Shown here: one piece after another, positions 25,401 to 34,034 of the stretch
How positions within the stretch are numbered: position 1 is the first letter of the stretch
Layout of the letters: the number at the start of each line of letters is the position of its first letter
Source: an uncultured Prevotella sp.
GTDB taxonomy: Bacteria > Bacteroidota > Bacteroidia > Bacteroidales > Bacteroidaceae
Length of the DNA: 64,000 bases
NCBI GenBank assembly: GCA_937907705.1
Contig: CALCVP010000058.1
Span: 1-64,000 of the forward strand
Reading direction: 5' to 3'
Made by a program: the position numbers and the translations under genes
Notes under the pieces: model-generated
The model's database searches: none
What the model saw: the letters and a program-made list of their open reading frames with translations, nothing else
Told to the model about the DNA's origin: nothing

Positions 25401-25655
25401 GTTGGTGGCAGAAGAGGTCATGTAGGTCATACCCTCAACACCGTTGATTTGCTCCTCCAGAGGGGCAAGCACTGAGTTCATCACTGTCTCAGCATTGGCA
25501 CCGGTGTATGAGGCACGCACCACGATGGTAGGCGGCGCGATGTTAGGGTACTGCTCAATAGGCAGCGACACCAGTCCGATAACACCCAGGATAACGATGA
25601 GAATAGAAATCACCGTTGAGAGCACTGGGCGTGTGATAAATGTTTCGAGTTTCAT
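22431..25655 (-). CDS. RND multidrug efflux pump, HAE1 (AcrB-like)
   Basis: A 1,074-residue proton-driven exporter with the RND layout: TM1, a large periplasmic loop, TM2-TM7, a second large loop, TM8-TM12. The N-terminus MKLETFITRPVLSTVISILIV is typical of hydrophobe/amphiphile exporters. The proton-relay aspartates lie in IVVDDAIVVVEAV (TM4, about residue 405) and the partner lysine in GLLAKNAILIVQFA (TM10, about 950). It pulls drugs, bile salts or dyes from the periplasm into the channel. Sits between adaptor and channel genes. Confidence 0.96.
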   Translation of the reverse strand: MKLETFITRPVLSTVISILIVILGVIGLVSLPIEQYPNIAPPTIVVRASYTGANAETVMNSVLAPLEEQINGVEGMTYMTSSATNDGSATITVYFKQGMNADMCQVNVQNRVSQASALLPAEVTKAGVTVAKRQSSTVILFGLTADDDRYDDEFLANYANINVIPAIKRVNGVGECQSFSQKDYTMRLWIDPVKMKSYGLIPSDLTSVLSQQNIEAAPGSVGESSNNQYQYTFRYKGRLKTPEEFGNMIIKSTQDGQTIRVKDVARIEMGALSYTVESKNNGKPSVTMMVTQTAGSNATDIATNIKKLLSEQEASMPPGLHFDIMQDVTEFLFASIEDLIKTLVEAFILVFIVVYIFLQDTRSTLIPLIAVPVSLIGTFFFLYVFGFSLNLLTLAALVLAIAIVVDDAIVVVEAVHSKLDLGYKSAKTASIDAMNEISGAIISITLVMASVFIPVSFMGGTSGTFYREFGITMAISIVISALNALTLSPALCAILLKPKNEDGSKRKMSMVDRFHASFNAAYGKIQAKYTKGVRHLVERPVIAIGAVLVGIVLMAVLMLNTKTGLVPDEDTGTVFCTVSTPPGTSMKETNEVMDEVDRMLATNPAIASRMRVTGYNFIAGQGSNQGTFIIKLKSFEERQKEEGPLKYIGVHNLGSSMVLGMIYKQTAAIKGAQILAFQPPMVQGFSATNGLTFSMQDRTGGDVNKFFEITQKFIDELNKRPEISNAMTSYDSKYPQYKIDVDVAKCKQSGIDPSTVLTTMQGYYGGMYASNFNAYGKLYRVYIQAPPENRADLKSLDNIYVRTSAGEMAPIKEYVSLSRVYGPQEIDRFNLFTSINVNASAADGYSTGDALNAMSEVAKTALPQGYTYEFSGLTRTEQESSNSTGIIFALCLTFVYLILSAQYESYILPLSVILSIPFGLAGAFLFTNLFGKNNDIYMQIALIMLMGLLAKNAILIVQFALERRRTGMAVSWSAVLGAAARLRPILMTSLAMIIGLLPMLMPWGVGYNGNMTLGAAAIGGMLIGMLCQIMVVPALFYIFQSIQEKIKPMEFEDTTDAAVDTELLQYTRPLENNK

Positions 25656-25780
25656 AAATATCTTTTAAATATTGTTGCGTGAGTGCTGTATATTGGCCGC
25701 TAAGCATTGAGAGGAAAGGCGTTAGATGAAACTTTCCTGTCGCATAGGCATGCTGTCATTATGCAGACTCCCGGTTTGTA

Positions 25781-26980
25781 TTATTTGCCGAAATCCTTCT
25801 TGAGCTTGTTGATGTCGCCTTGGTCAGCACCCATAGCCTCGGTCTTCTTCAGCTTCTCTGCGTACTGCGCTTCTGTGATAGGCTTGATTTGCATACCGTC
25901 TTGCAGAGACGTGATGCCTTTGACTACGATGCGGTCGCCTACATGCAAGCCACTCTCGATGATATAGTTCTTGCCGTCGTTGTTGCTGTTGACGGTTACA
26001 GGTGTATATTTTACCTTGTTGTTGGCACCTACTACGTAAACAAAGTACTTGTCTTGTACCTGTGCTACAGCATCTTGAGGTATAATGACAGCGTTGGTAG
26101 CGCTGTGAGGCACTACGATAGAGCCAGAACCGCCACTCTTGAGCAGGTGCTCAGGGTTAGGGAAGTCTGCTCTCATGGATACAGAACCTGTGGTCGGGTC
26201 GATGACACCGCTTACTGTAGCTACGCGTCCGTTGTGGCCATAGATGGTACCGTCAGCCAACTTGAGCTGTACAGCTGGGTAATCGCTGATGGCAGCGTGC
26301 AAGCCACCGGCAGTCTTGGTCATGTCGAGCAAATCCTTTTCTGTCATAGAGAAGTAAACCTGCATTACGCTGATGTTGGAAACAGTGGTCAATGGCTCTG
26401 CGCTTTGTGCGCTTACGAGGGCACCTACCCTGTAAGGCAGGTTGCCTATTACGCCATCGGCAGGGCTGGTAATATAGCAGAAGTCGAGGTTTTGCTTTGC
26501 ACTGGTGTAGCTTGCTTCTGCCTGTGCTACGGCTGCCATGGCTGCTTCGAGGTTGTTTTTGGCTGATTGCAGCTCATAGCTACCTATTACATTGTTGTTG
26601 AACAGTTTCAGGTTGTTCTTGTAAGTCAGCTTGGCAGTGTTGAGTTGTGCCTTTGCTGAGTTGACAGCTGCTCTGGCCTGGCGCACAGCGGCAGCGTAAG
26701 TTTCATTGTCAATGACGAACAACAGCTGTCCGCGCTTGACGCTTTGGCCTTCCTTTACACAAAGGCGGGTGATGAAGCCTGATATTTTCGGACGAATCTC
26801 CACGTCCTGAACACCTTTGATTGTAGCAGGATAAGTGGTTTGCAAATCTGCGTTTTGGCCACCAATAGTCCTCACGGCATACTCGTTGTCGCCAAAATTA
26901 GGCTTACCCTGTTGCTTGCTTCCGCATGAAACCAACATGATGGCCATGGCTGCAAGTAGTAAAAATTTGTTCTTTTTCAT
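25781..26980 (-). CDS. RND efflux periplasmic adaptor lipoprotein (AcrA/MexA-like)
   Basis: 399 residues with a lipoprotein signal (MLVSCGSKQ) then the membrane-fusion order: barrel-sandwich hybrid (VEIRPKISGFITRLCVKEGQSVKRGQLLF), a coiled-coil hairpin (about residues 95-165), the second lipoyl half (DGVIGNLPYRVGALVSAQ), a beta-barrel and a membrane-proximal domain. It links pump and outer-membrane channel. First gene of the operon; a minus-strand -7 element is at 27082-27089. No local repressor of the TetR or MarR type is adjacent. Confidence 0.94.
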   Translation of the reverse strand: MKKNKFLLLAAMAIMLVSCGSKQQGKPNFGDNEYAVRTIGGQNADLQTTYPATIKGVQDVEIRPKISGFITRLCVKEGQSVKRGQLLFVIDNETYAAAVRQARAAVNSAKAQLNTAKLTYKNNLKLFNNNVIGSYELQSAKNNLEAAMAAVAQAEASYTSAKQNLDFCYITSPADGVIGNLPYRVGALVSAQSAEPLTTVSNISVMQVYFSMTEKDLLDMTKTAGGLHAAISDYPAVQLKLADGTIYGHNGRVATVSGVIDPTTGSVSMRADFPNPEHLLKSGGSGSIVVPHSATNAVIIPQDAVAQVQDKYFVYVVGANNKVKYTPVTVNSNNDGKNYIIESGLHVGDRIVVKGITSLQDGMQIKPITEAQYAEKLKKTEAMGADQGDINKLKKDFGK

Positions 26981-27588
26981 ACCTATTATTCCAAAATATT
27001 ATAATTTCTAAAATTTATATTCACTCTAATAAAAAAGGAAAACCGTTCAAAACTATTTATATATCTTTAGTTTTCGGTTTGCAAAGTTACACACATATTG
27101 TTAATTCTGTTCTTTTTGGCATTGATAATTTTTATGTTTTAACTTATTTTTTATTGCAAATCAATCTGTCGGTGTTCTATAAGTTGTATTTGTTGGTAGA
27201 ATAGTTAAATGCTTGTTCTGTTATGTTGGCAAAGTGTGTGCAGCACGTTGTCAGAAAGCTTTTTCTGTCTTTAGAGAAAGAGTATGATTACAGCGTCTGT
27301 TTGTTTGCGTGATGGAATGGGGCGATTGTCTGCTTCTCTCTTTATTGTCCGCTTGTTTTACACTGTGTAAAATATAAAGATAATTATTGCACACTTTCTT
27401 TTTATATTACATTATTTTACTTTTTGACGCTCTAAAACAGCATTCACTTTATTCCTCGTTCTGTCCACGGGATAAATAAGAAAATATTTTGTAAGCATTT
27501 TACAAGTTATTGTTAATCTGTTGTTTAGCTAAGTTATCCACATTGTTTATAACTGATAAAGGGGCAAAAATGGAATTGTATATAGGCA
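26981..27588. other. Long AT-rich intergenic region upstream of the efflux operon
   Basis: About 600 bases without a convincing gene or RNA. Near its left end TAACTTTG on the minus strand (complement of 27082-27089) is the -7 element of the efflux operon, leaving a leader of about 95 nt. The rest is AT-rich with short T-runs and holds nothing I recognise until the repeat array at 27589. Confidence 0.5.
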
Positions 27589-27720
27589 GAAACGGTGCTT
27601 TTAGACCCTAAAAAGCATCGTTTTTAGTCTTGAAAGCTATGCTTTTACACTGCAAATGCATAGCTTTAGCAGCAATAATACATAGTTTTTATGGTGTAAA
27701 AGCATAGTTTTCGTAGTTTT
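27589..27720. repeat. Six-unit phased repeat array, exact 22-bp period
   Basis: Six consecutive 22-bp units start at 27589, 27611, 27633, 27655, 27677 and 27699. Each begins with an A-rich core (AACGGTGCTTTT, AAAGCATCGTTTTT, AAAGCTATGCTTTT, ATGCATAGCTTTA, ATACATAGTTTTT, AAAGCATAGTTTT), followed by about eight unconserved bases. Consensus core is near AAAGCATAGTTTT, partly palindromic. The array ends about 180 bases before the typA promoter. Confidence 0.8.
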
Positions 27721-27899
27721 GTAGCATGGAAATGGCACCAAAAGAGTTGGAAAAGCTCTTTAAAATAGCTATTTCAAGATTTTTGATTGTCATGATTTTT
27801 GCTTGCACACTGCATATAGTTTGCATAACTTTAGTAGCCTTTGTGAGCTTGTTTTCTAAAGTTTTATGGGTGTAAATGATACGTTTTGTAGGCATTTAT

Positions 27900-27930
27900 T
27901 TTGTAGTTCGGCCAAGTTGATGTATCTTTG
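27900..27930 (+). promoter_or_regulatory. typA promoter
   Basis: TTTG (27900-27903), 19 bases, TATCTTTG (27923-27930); predicted start about 17 bases before the ATG. Confidence 0.75.
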
Positions 27931-27953
27931 CACCTAATTTATAAGGTATTAGT

Positions 27954-29753
27954 ATGCGAGATATCAGAAACATTGCGATTATTGCCCACGTCGATCATGG
28001 AAAGACGACACTGGTGGACAAGATGATGTTGGCCGGTAACTTGTTCCGTGACGGACAGGATTTGAGCGGCCAGGTGCTTGACAGTAACGATTTGGAGCGT
28101 GAGCGTGGAATAACCATCCTCTCTAAAAACGTTTCTATTAACTATAAAGGCGTGAAGATAAACATTATCGACACTCCAGGACACAGCGACTTCGGTGGAG
28201 AGGTGGAGCGTGTCTTGAACATGGCAGACGGTTGCCTTCTGCTGGTTGATGCGTTTGAAGGTCCTATGCCACAAACTCGCTTTGTGCTGCAAAAGGCACT
28301 CCAGATAGGCTTGAAACCTATCGTTGTAGTAAACAAGGTCGATAAGCCTAACTGTCGCCCTGAGGAGGTTTACGAGATGGTGTTTGACCTTATGTTTTCG
28401 CTTAATGCTACTGAAGACCAGCTTGACTTCCCTGTGGTTTACGGTAGTGCCAAGAATGGTTGGATGGGTCCTGACTACAAGACTCCAACCGACAACATCA
28501 CTTACCTGCTCGACAAGATAATAGAGGTGATACCGGCACCTAAAGTACTGGAGGGTACTCCACAGCTGCTTATCACCAGTCTTGACTATTCAAGCTATAC
28601 AGGCCGTATCGCTGTGGGTCGCGTTCATCGCGGCACACTGACCGAAGGCATGAATGTAACCATTGCTCACCGCGACGGTACACAGGAGAAAACCAAGATC
28701 AAGGAGCTGCACACCTTTGAGGGTATGGGTCATGTACGCACAGACAAGGTGCAGAGTGGCGACATTTGCGCCATCATCGGCCTTGAGAACTTTGAGATTG
28801 GCGATACCATCTGCGACTTTGAAAACCCAGAGCCACTGCCTCCTATCGCTATTGACGAGCCTACCATGAGTATGCTTTTCACCATCAACGACTCTCCTTT
28901 CTTCGGCAAGGAAGGCAAGTTTGTAACCAGCCGTCATATCAACGACCGCTTGCAGAAAGAGCTTGAGAAGAACCTTGCACTGCGTGTGGCACCTTTTGAA
29001 GACAGCACCGACAAGTGGATTGTCAGTGGCCGTGGTGTGCTGCACCTCTCTGTGCTCATCGAGACCATGCGCCGCGAGGGCTACGAATTGCAGGTAGGTC
29101 AGCCTCAGGTTATCTATAAAGAGATAGACGGTGTGAAGTGTGAACCTATTGAAGAACTTACTATCAATGTGCCTGAAGAGTATTCAAGCAAGATGATAGA
29201 TATGGTAACCCGCCGCAAAGGCGAGATGACCTCTATGGTTAATCTTGGCGACCGTGTGGACATAGAGTTTGACATACCTTCAAGAGGTATCATCGGTTTG
29301 CGTACCAATGTGCTTACTGCCAGTCAGGGAGAGGCTATCATGGCTCACCGCTACAAAGAGTATCAGCCTTACAAGGGCGAGATTACCCGCCGTATGAACG
29401 GCTCCATGATTGCTATGGAGACGGGTACAGCTTATGCTTACTCTATCGATAAGTTGCAAGACCGCGGCAAGTTCTTTATCGATCCGGGTGAGGAAGTGTA
29501 TGCCGGTGAGGTAGTAGGCGAGCACGTTCACGACAATGACCTGGTGGTAAACGTAACAAAGGCCAAGCAGTTGACCAACACTCGTGCCAGTGGTTCAGAC
29601 GACAAGGCACGCATCATACCTAAGACAGTACTCTCTCTTGAGGAGGCTTTGGAGTATATCAAGGGCGATGAACTGGTAGAGGTTACACCCAAGAGCATGC
29701 GTATGCGCAAGATTATTCTTGACCATAACGAGCGCAAGAAGGCGAACAAGTAA
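27954..29753 (+). CDS. typA: Ribosome-associated translational GTPase TypA/BipA
   Basis: A 599-residue EF-G-like GTPase. G motifs: AHVDHGKTT (G1, residues 10-18), DTPGHSDFGGEV (G3) and NKVDKP (G4), then domain II, an EF-G-like domain III and V, and the BipA-specific C-terminal domain with the conserved KADELVEVTPKSMRMRK-like end (here KGDELVEVTPKSMRMRK). It binds the 70S ribosome and assists 50S assembly and stress growth. Monocistronic, with a full promoter and one of the strongest terminators of the window. Confidence 0.97.
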   Translation: MRDIRNIAIIAHVDHGKTTLVDKMMLAGNLFRDGQDLSGQVLDSNDLERERGITILSKNVSINYKGVKINIIDTPGHSDFGGEVERVLNMADGCLLLVDAFEGPMPQTRFVLQKALQIGLKPIVVVNKVDKPNCRPEEVYEMVFDLMFSLNATEDQLDFPVVYGSAKNGWMGPDYKTPTDNITYLLDKIIEVIPAPKVLEGTPQLLITSLDYSSYTGRIAVGRVHRGTLTEGMNVTIAHRDGTQEKTKIKELHTFEGMGHVRTDKVQSGDICAIIGLENFEIGDTICDFENPEPLPPIAIDEPTMSMLFTINDSPFFGKEGKFVTSRHINDRLQKELEKNLALRVAPFEDSTDKWIVSGRGVLHLSVLIETMRREGYELQVGQPQVIYKEIDGVKCEPIEELTINVPEEYSSKMIDMVTRRKGEMTSMVNLGDRVDIEFDIPSRGIIGLRTNVLTASQGEAIMAHRYKEYQPYKGEITRRMNGSMIAMETGTAYAYSIDKLQDRGKFFIDPGEEVYAGEVVGEHVHDNDLVVNVTKAKQLTNTRASGSDDKARIIPKTVLSLEEALEYIKGDELVEVTPKSMRMRKIILDHNERKKANK

Positions 29754-29770
29754 TGACAGCATAAAAGTGA

Positions 29771-29848
29771 AGCACCTGCTTGAGGTGCTGACAGTAAAAA
29801 GAAAGTGGAGGAAAACTTATTTGGTTTTCCTCCACTTTCTTTTTACTG
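29771..29848. terminator. Double terminator after typA
   Basis: A small stem AGCACCT/AGGTGCT (29771-29789) is followed by a perfect 25-bp inverted repeat (29792-29816 with 29824-29848, loop 7) whose arms carry A- and T-runs, so it ends transcripts from both sides. Confidence 0.9.
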
Positions 29849-29890
29849 ATAACGGGATATGTGAGCGTTTCATTTTACACGCTAATTGAA

Positions 29891-29925
29891 AAGCCCAAGG
29901 CATACAGCATGTATGCCTTGGGCTT
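29891..29925 (-). terminator. Terminator of the TonB-type receptor gene
   Basis: AAGCCCAAGGCATAC (29891-29905), loop AGCAT, exact complement (29911-29925). It lies 43 bases past the stop of the minus-strand gene. Confidence 0.75.
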
Positions 29926-29968
29926 CGTTTTGTTTTCCGCTGCATGTATGGTGTGCAGAACTGCTGCT

Positions 29969-32476
29969 TTATTTGCTCTTGCCGCCGCTTTTGGTGTCGT
30001 CATTCTCAATAGAGCGTTGCACACGCTTTACGCTGGTGTTCAACTTGCCTATGCGTAAGCTTGCAGAGATGCCGAAGCGCATCTGATACATATCGCTCCA
30101 GTAGTTCAAGTTGAAGTTGCTGTCGTTGACAGTCATGCTGTAAGTCTTGCGTGCTCTCAAGAAATTGTAGGCATATACCGACAGATTCAGGCGTTTGTCC
30201 AAGAAAGCTTTGCTGACTGTTACACCATAGTTGGAGTTGGACGAGCTTTTTCCTTGCAGGTTAATGTTGCCTGTGCTGACATAATAGCTGGCAGCAAAGC
30301 GCCAGTCTTTGGTGAATGATTGCTCTAAGTAGCCATTGAAGTAGGCTGACCAGCCGTGGTTTCTCAGCAAGTTGCGGTCAGAGTAGTCCGTGTAGGCACC
30401 TGCCAGATTGGAGCTGAACTTGGTGGTTTTGGTAATGTTCCAGCTAAAGTAGGTAAACATGTTCCAGCGCTGTATCTTTCCTATATTGGCACGTGTCTGG
30501 TAAAACACTTCCTTGCCCGTAGGATTTTTCAGTCCTTCAATGGTGCGGTCGTTGACCTTTTTGACTGTCTGCTCCACACTGTTGTTGGTAAACATGGCAG
30601 ACAGTTTGGCGCTGAAGCCTATTTTTGAGCCGTAGTTAGAATAGGTAATGTCGAAGTTGTGGCTTCTTTCGCTGTCAAGATGCGTGTTGCCTTGGATAAT
30701 GTAGTTGCGGTCGGCATCGTCAATATAGGGGTTTAAGGCCCATATTCCCGGCCGGTAGATGCGCATGTTGTAGCCCAAGCGCCAGTTGGTTTGGTCGTTG
30801 ACTTGATACCCAATGCTGGCTGAAGGCACTATATTGCTGAAGTGTTTGGTAAAGTCTGCCCCCTTGCCCAAGAGGTATTCCATGTCGTAGTGGGAGTATT
30901 CGTAGCGCAAACCCACGCGGGTAGACAGCTTTTTGTATTTCAGACCGTAGCCTAAATAGCCCGCCAACAGGTAGTATTTGTATTGGTAGTGGCTGCTGTT
31001 GTCTTGGTCGTACACGGCTTCATCGCTGTTGCCCGTAGGCATGTCAAATCTGTCGTCTAACGACTTTGCATTTCTCAGAATCATCTTTGCACCCGTTTCC
31101 AGCGTATGATACTTGGCAAAGGGAGTGGTATAGTCTATCTGTGCGGTGTGTTCCAAAGTGTTTTGATGGCTCTTGTGCCACATGTCTTGCAGTAAGTCTA
31201 CGGTCTCTTTCCACTTGTCCGTGGCGTTGATGTTGTTGTACCAGTTCTTTTCATTGTCGTTGCTGGGGTTGGTACTCATCTGGTATGACAGGGTAAGCAG
31301 ACGGTCTTTGGTCTTGAACGAGCGTTGGTAGTTCATGCCCATCTCTGCATATACCCAGTGGCTGCTGAACTTGTTGATGTAAGAGTAGTGGTATAAGTTG
31401 CTGTTGTCGAATGGCGAAAAGGCGCTGGTACCGATTGTATTGTCGTTATGCCCCTGTCCGGGCCATAGGCTTACAGATGCTGTAATCAGTCTGAGGGTGT
31501 CTATCTCATAGCTTGCTTCAAGGCTGGCAGACTGCCCGTTGTTCATGTTATGTTGGTTTTGGTAAGTCTCAAGGTTGGTAGAGGCATCCGTAATGTCGCC
31601 GGTAGAAAAGTTTGTGTTGCCGCTGCGGGTTGGCCTACTCTTGTAGTGCGACAGGTAGAAGTTGCCGCTCAAGGTCAGTTTGCCTTGCTGCACGGTAGTA
31701 AACAGGCTGGTAGACTGGTAGGTGTTGCTCACGTTTCCCGATAGGGTAGCGGTGTAGCCCTTCATGGCTTGCCCGATAGTAATGATGTTGAGAATGCCCG
31801 TTACGCCCTCGGCATCATACTTCGGACCTGGATTTGTAATCACTTCAATACGCTTGATGCTGCTGGCAGGCATGCTTTTGAGCACCTCTGTGGGGTTCTT
31901 GGACATCATGTTGTTGGGCTTTCCGTTTACATAGACCTTGAAAGAGCTGCTGTTGTTCACCTTGATGTTGTCTTGCCCGTCTACGGTTACCAACGGCACC
32001 TTGCGCAGCATGTCTATTACCTGATTGGACTTTGCCTCAGGGTCGTCTTCCATGTTGTAGGTTATCTTGTCGATGTCAGACTTGATAAGCGGCTTTTGCG
32101 CTACCACCTCTACACCTTTCAGTTCCTTGGAGTTGTCGCTTATCAGCAGTGTTCCCAAATTGTTGGCTGCGCTCTTGGGTGTCAGTTCCACATTACGGGT
32201 AATGGTAGTGCGCCCCATAGAGGCGATGTTTATGATGTATTTTCCCGCTTCTTTCAGCTGAATGTTGAAGTTGCCGTTCTTGTTGGTCAGCACTTTCTTG
32301 ATGGCATTGTCTGGTGCTTCTTTCTTGAATATGCTGACAGTGGCGTAAGGTTCGCCTTGGCGGGATATGGAATCGGCTACAATTCCATGTATGGAAAAGT
32401 TGCCGGCAGTAGTTTGTGCATATAGGCTTCCTGCGCATATAAGCATCAATAAAAAGATTGTTGTTAATTTCTTCAT
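29969..32476 (-). CDS. TonB-dependent receptor-like outer-membrane beta-barrel protein
   Basis: 835 residues: signal peptide (MKKLTTIFLLMLICAGSLYAQ), a carboxypeptidase-regulatory-like Ig domain (about 28-115, 'GIVADSISRQGEPYATVSIF...GKYIINIASMGR'), a plug domain with 'SNQVIDMLRKVPLVTVDGQDNIKV' and 'SIKRIEVITNPGPKYDAEGVTGILNI', then a long aromatic-rich beta-barrel ending in 'YQMRFGISASLRIGK...SKSGGKSK-like' tail. The plug and barrel fit the OMP_b-brl_3 group rather than SusC, and no SusD gene follows. It probably imports or senses a ligand; substrate unknown. The C-terminal extension of about 25 basic residues after the barrel is unusual. Confidence 0.9.
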   Translation of the reverse strand: MKKLTTIFLLMLICAGSLYAQTTAGNFSIHGIVADSISRQGEPYATVSIFKKEAPDNAIKKVLTNKNGNFNIQLKEAGKYIINIASMGRTTITRNVELTPKSAANNLGTLLISDNSKELKGVEVVAQKPLIKSDIDKITYNMEDDPEAKSNQVIDMLRKVPLVTVDGQDNIKVNNSSSFKVYVNGKPNNMMSKNPTEVLKSMPASSIKRIEVITNPGPKYDAEGVTGILNIITIGQAMKGYTATLSGNVSNTYQSTSLFTTVQQGKLTLSGNFYLSHYKSRPTRSGNTNFSTGDITDASTNLETYQNQHNMNNGQSASLEASYEIDTLRLITASVSLWPGQGHNDNTIGTSAFSPFDNSNLYHYSYINKFSSHWVYAEMGMNYQRSFKTKDRLLTLSYQMSTNPSNDNEKNWYNNINATDKWKETVDLLQDMWHKSHQNTLEHTAQIDYTTPFAKYHTLETGAKMILRNAKSLDDRFDMPTGNSDEAVYDQDNSSHYQYKYYLLAGYLGYGLKYKKLSTRVGLRYEYSHYDMEYLLGKGADFTKHFSNIVPSASIGYQVNDQTNWRLGYNMRIYRPGIWALNPYIDDADRNYIIQGNTHLDSERSHNFDITYSNYGSKIGFSAKLSAMFTNNSVEQTVKKVNDRTIEGLKNPTGKEVFYQTRANIGKIQRWNMFTYFSWNITKTTKFSSNLAGAYTDYSDRNLLRNHGWSAYFNGYLEQSFTKDWRFAASYYVSTGNINLQGKSSSNSNYGVTVSKAFLDKRLNLSVYAYNFLRARKTYSMTVNDSNFNLNYWSDMYQMRFGISASLRIGKLNTSVKRVQRSIENDDTKSGGKSK

Positions 32477-32614
32477 TTACTGTAAATTTGGGTTTACTAT
32501 TCTGTCTGTGTACTATATATACGTATTGAGCTATGCTTAAGGACATTTTATCTGTACATTTTAACATTCTTTAGTGGAAAAGAATGGCGCATGGTTCTTC
32601 TTGTTCATAAAAAA

Positions 32615-32656
32615 AGCTATTCCATAGCCCTTGGGTAAGGATACTATGAAATAGCT
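32615..32656. terminator. Hairpin after tcdA
   Basis: AGCTATTCCATAG (32615-32627) pairs with CTATGAAATAGCT (32644-32656) apart from one mismatch. It lies past the tcdA stop on the minus strand and shares the AGCTAT element seen in the phased arrays. Confidence 0.5.
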
Positions 32657-32711
32657 ATGGTTTCGTCTTTTTAAGGCATTGAAGCCTGTTTTGCCCCGCT
32701 TTGCGTTGCAG

Positions 32712-33572
32712 TTATGTGGCTTGTTCAGGTTTGTTGGCAGCCTCTTCAGTTGTATTTTTCTCTTCGTTCACCACTTTCCTGTATATGTCGTCAACTACCA
32801 GTCCTGCAATGGTAAAGCCGAAGATGGCTGTAATATGTACCATAGTTCCGTTAATCTGTGCTTTTGAACTGCACCATTCGTGGTTCACCAAGTTAGGGTC
32901 GCCAGGCCCGACCTTCGCCTTTGGACACATGCAAGCGCTGGTTCCGCAGGTAGAGTTGTGTCCGCGGTTCTGCAATAGTTCATCACTATAGACGCATTTG
33001 AACTTGTGGGCAGGATACACTTTCATCTTTCTGAACTTGCGGCGAAGTGCTGCGGCAAGCGGACAGCCCTTTACTTTCCAAAATTCAGCTACGCCAATCT
33101 TGGTAGGGTCCATTTTTAGTGCCGCGCCCATAGAGGATATGAAAGTTGCCTTGGTGTGGCAAGCATTGAGTATCAGCTCTACTTTGTCTTTCAGACTGTC
33201 TATTGCGTCTATGATATAATCATAGTCTTCTATATGGAAAGAGTCTGCTGTGGTCTCGTCGTAGATGCATTGCATGGCGTTGATTTCGGCATTGGGGTTA
33301 ATCTCGAGCAAGCGGTTTTTGAGTGCATCTACCTTTACTTGTCCTACCGTCTTGGTGGTAGCCATGAGTTGGCGGTTAATATTGGTGATGCATACACGGT
33401 CTGAATCGACAATGGTAAGCTTGCTGATGCCGGAGCGGACAAGGCTTTCGGCACACCAACTGCCTACGCCACCCACACCGAAAATAATTACTTTAGTGGC
33501 TTGAGTGCGTTCCATGATCTTGTCGCCAACCAGTAATTGCATTCTTTTAAATATGCCTTTTTCTATTCCCAT
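32712..33572 (-). CDS. tcdA: tRNA threonylcarbamoyladenosine dehydratase
   Basis: A 286-residue E1-like enzyme that cyclises t6A37 of tRNA to ct6A with ATP. The nucleotide-binding loop FGVGGVGSWCAESLVRSGI, the DSDRVCITNINRQLMA catalytic segment and YDYIIDAIDSLKDKVEL match TcdA/CsdL. A C-terminal cysteine cluster (CGTSACMCP and NHEWCSS) may bind metal. It is the last gene of the long minus-strand cluster, 12 bases after folK. Confidence 0.92.
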   Translation of the reverse strand: MGIEKGIFKRMQLLVGDKIMERTQATKVIIFGVGGVGSWCAESLVRSGISKLTIVDSDRVCITNINRQLMATTKTVGQVKVDALKNRLLEINPNAEINAMQCIYDETTADSFHIEDYDYIIDAIDSLKDKVELILNACHTKATFISSMGAALKMDPTKIGVAEFWKVKGCPLAAALRRKFRKMKVYPAHKFKCVYSDELLQNRGHNSTCGTSACMCPKAKVGPGDPNLVNHEWCSSKAQINGTMVHITAIFGFTIAGLVVDDIYRKVVNEEKNTTEEAANKPEQAT

Positions 33573-33584
33573 CTTCTATTTGAG

Positions 33585-34034
33585 TTATTTGTTTTCTTGA
33601 AGTTGCTTGATAATGCCTTTGCCCTTGCTGTCGAGAATTTCGCTGAGTGGCTTCATTACAAAGTCTCTTTCCAGCATTAAAGGGTGGGGGAGGGTAAGCT
33701 GCTTGCTGCAGAGCTTGATATCATCATAAAGCAGCAAGTCTATGTCTATTATCCTGTCATGATACACGCCCTGTACAGATTTCTGCTTTCTGCCCATTTG
33801 CTGTTCAATGTCTTGGGTGCTTTCAAGCACCTGTTGCGGTGTCAGCGATGTTTCTACACACACTGCGGCGTTGACAAAAAGATGCGATGAACTGAACCCC
33901 CACGGATCGGTAACATAAAAAGCTGATTGGCGTTTCACCGTGCCAATCAGCTTGTTTATCTGAGTTATCGCATGTCTTATATTCAGCTCCTTATCGCCTA
34001 AATTGGTACCTAAGCTGAGATAAAGTGTGTGCAT
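33585..34034 (-). CDS. folK: 2-amino-4-hydroxy-6-hydroxymethyldihydropteridine diphosphokinase
   Basis: 149 residues from MHTLYLSLGTNLGDKE, chosen because this ATG shares its first base with the last base of the queA stop (TAATG). It transfers pyrophosphate from ATP to the pterin in folate synthesis. Signatures: LGTNLGDKELNI, the substrate loop PWGFSSSHLFVNAAV and DRIIDIDLLLYDD with the two magnesium-binding aspartates, then PHPLMLERDFVMKPL. Confidence 0.95.
   Translation of the reverse strand: MHTLYLSLGTNLGDKELNIRHAITQINKLIGTVKRQSAFYVTDPWGFSSSHLFVNAAVCVETSLTPQQVLESTQDIEQQMGRKQKSVQGVYHDRIIDIDLLLYDDIKLCSKQLTLPHPLMLERDFVMKPLSEILDSKGKGIIKQLQENK

Noticed and set aside
25820..26566. 248-codon plus-strand frame
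   Set aside because: Antisense to the efflux adaptor gene, Tyr/Cys-rich without family features.
26981..27953. tRNA or small-RNA gene in the 970-bp gap
   Set aside because: No cloverleaf, CCA end or promoter-terminator pair could be found; only promoter elements and the repeat array.
31769..32425. 218-codon plus-strand frame
   Set aside because: Antisense to the TonB-type receptor gene, no motif or start context.
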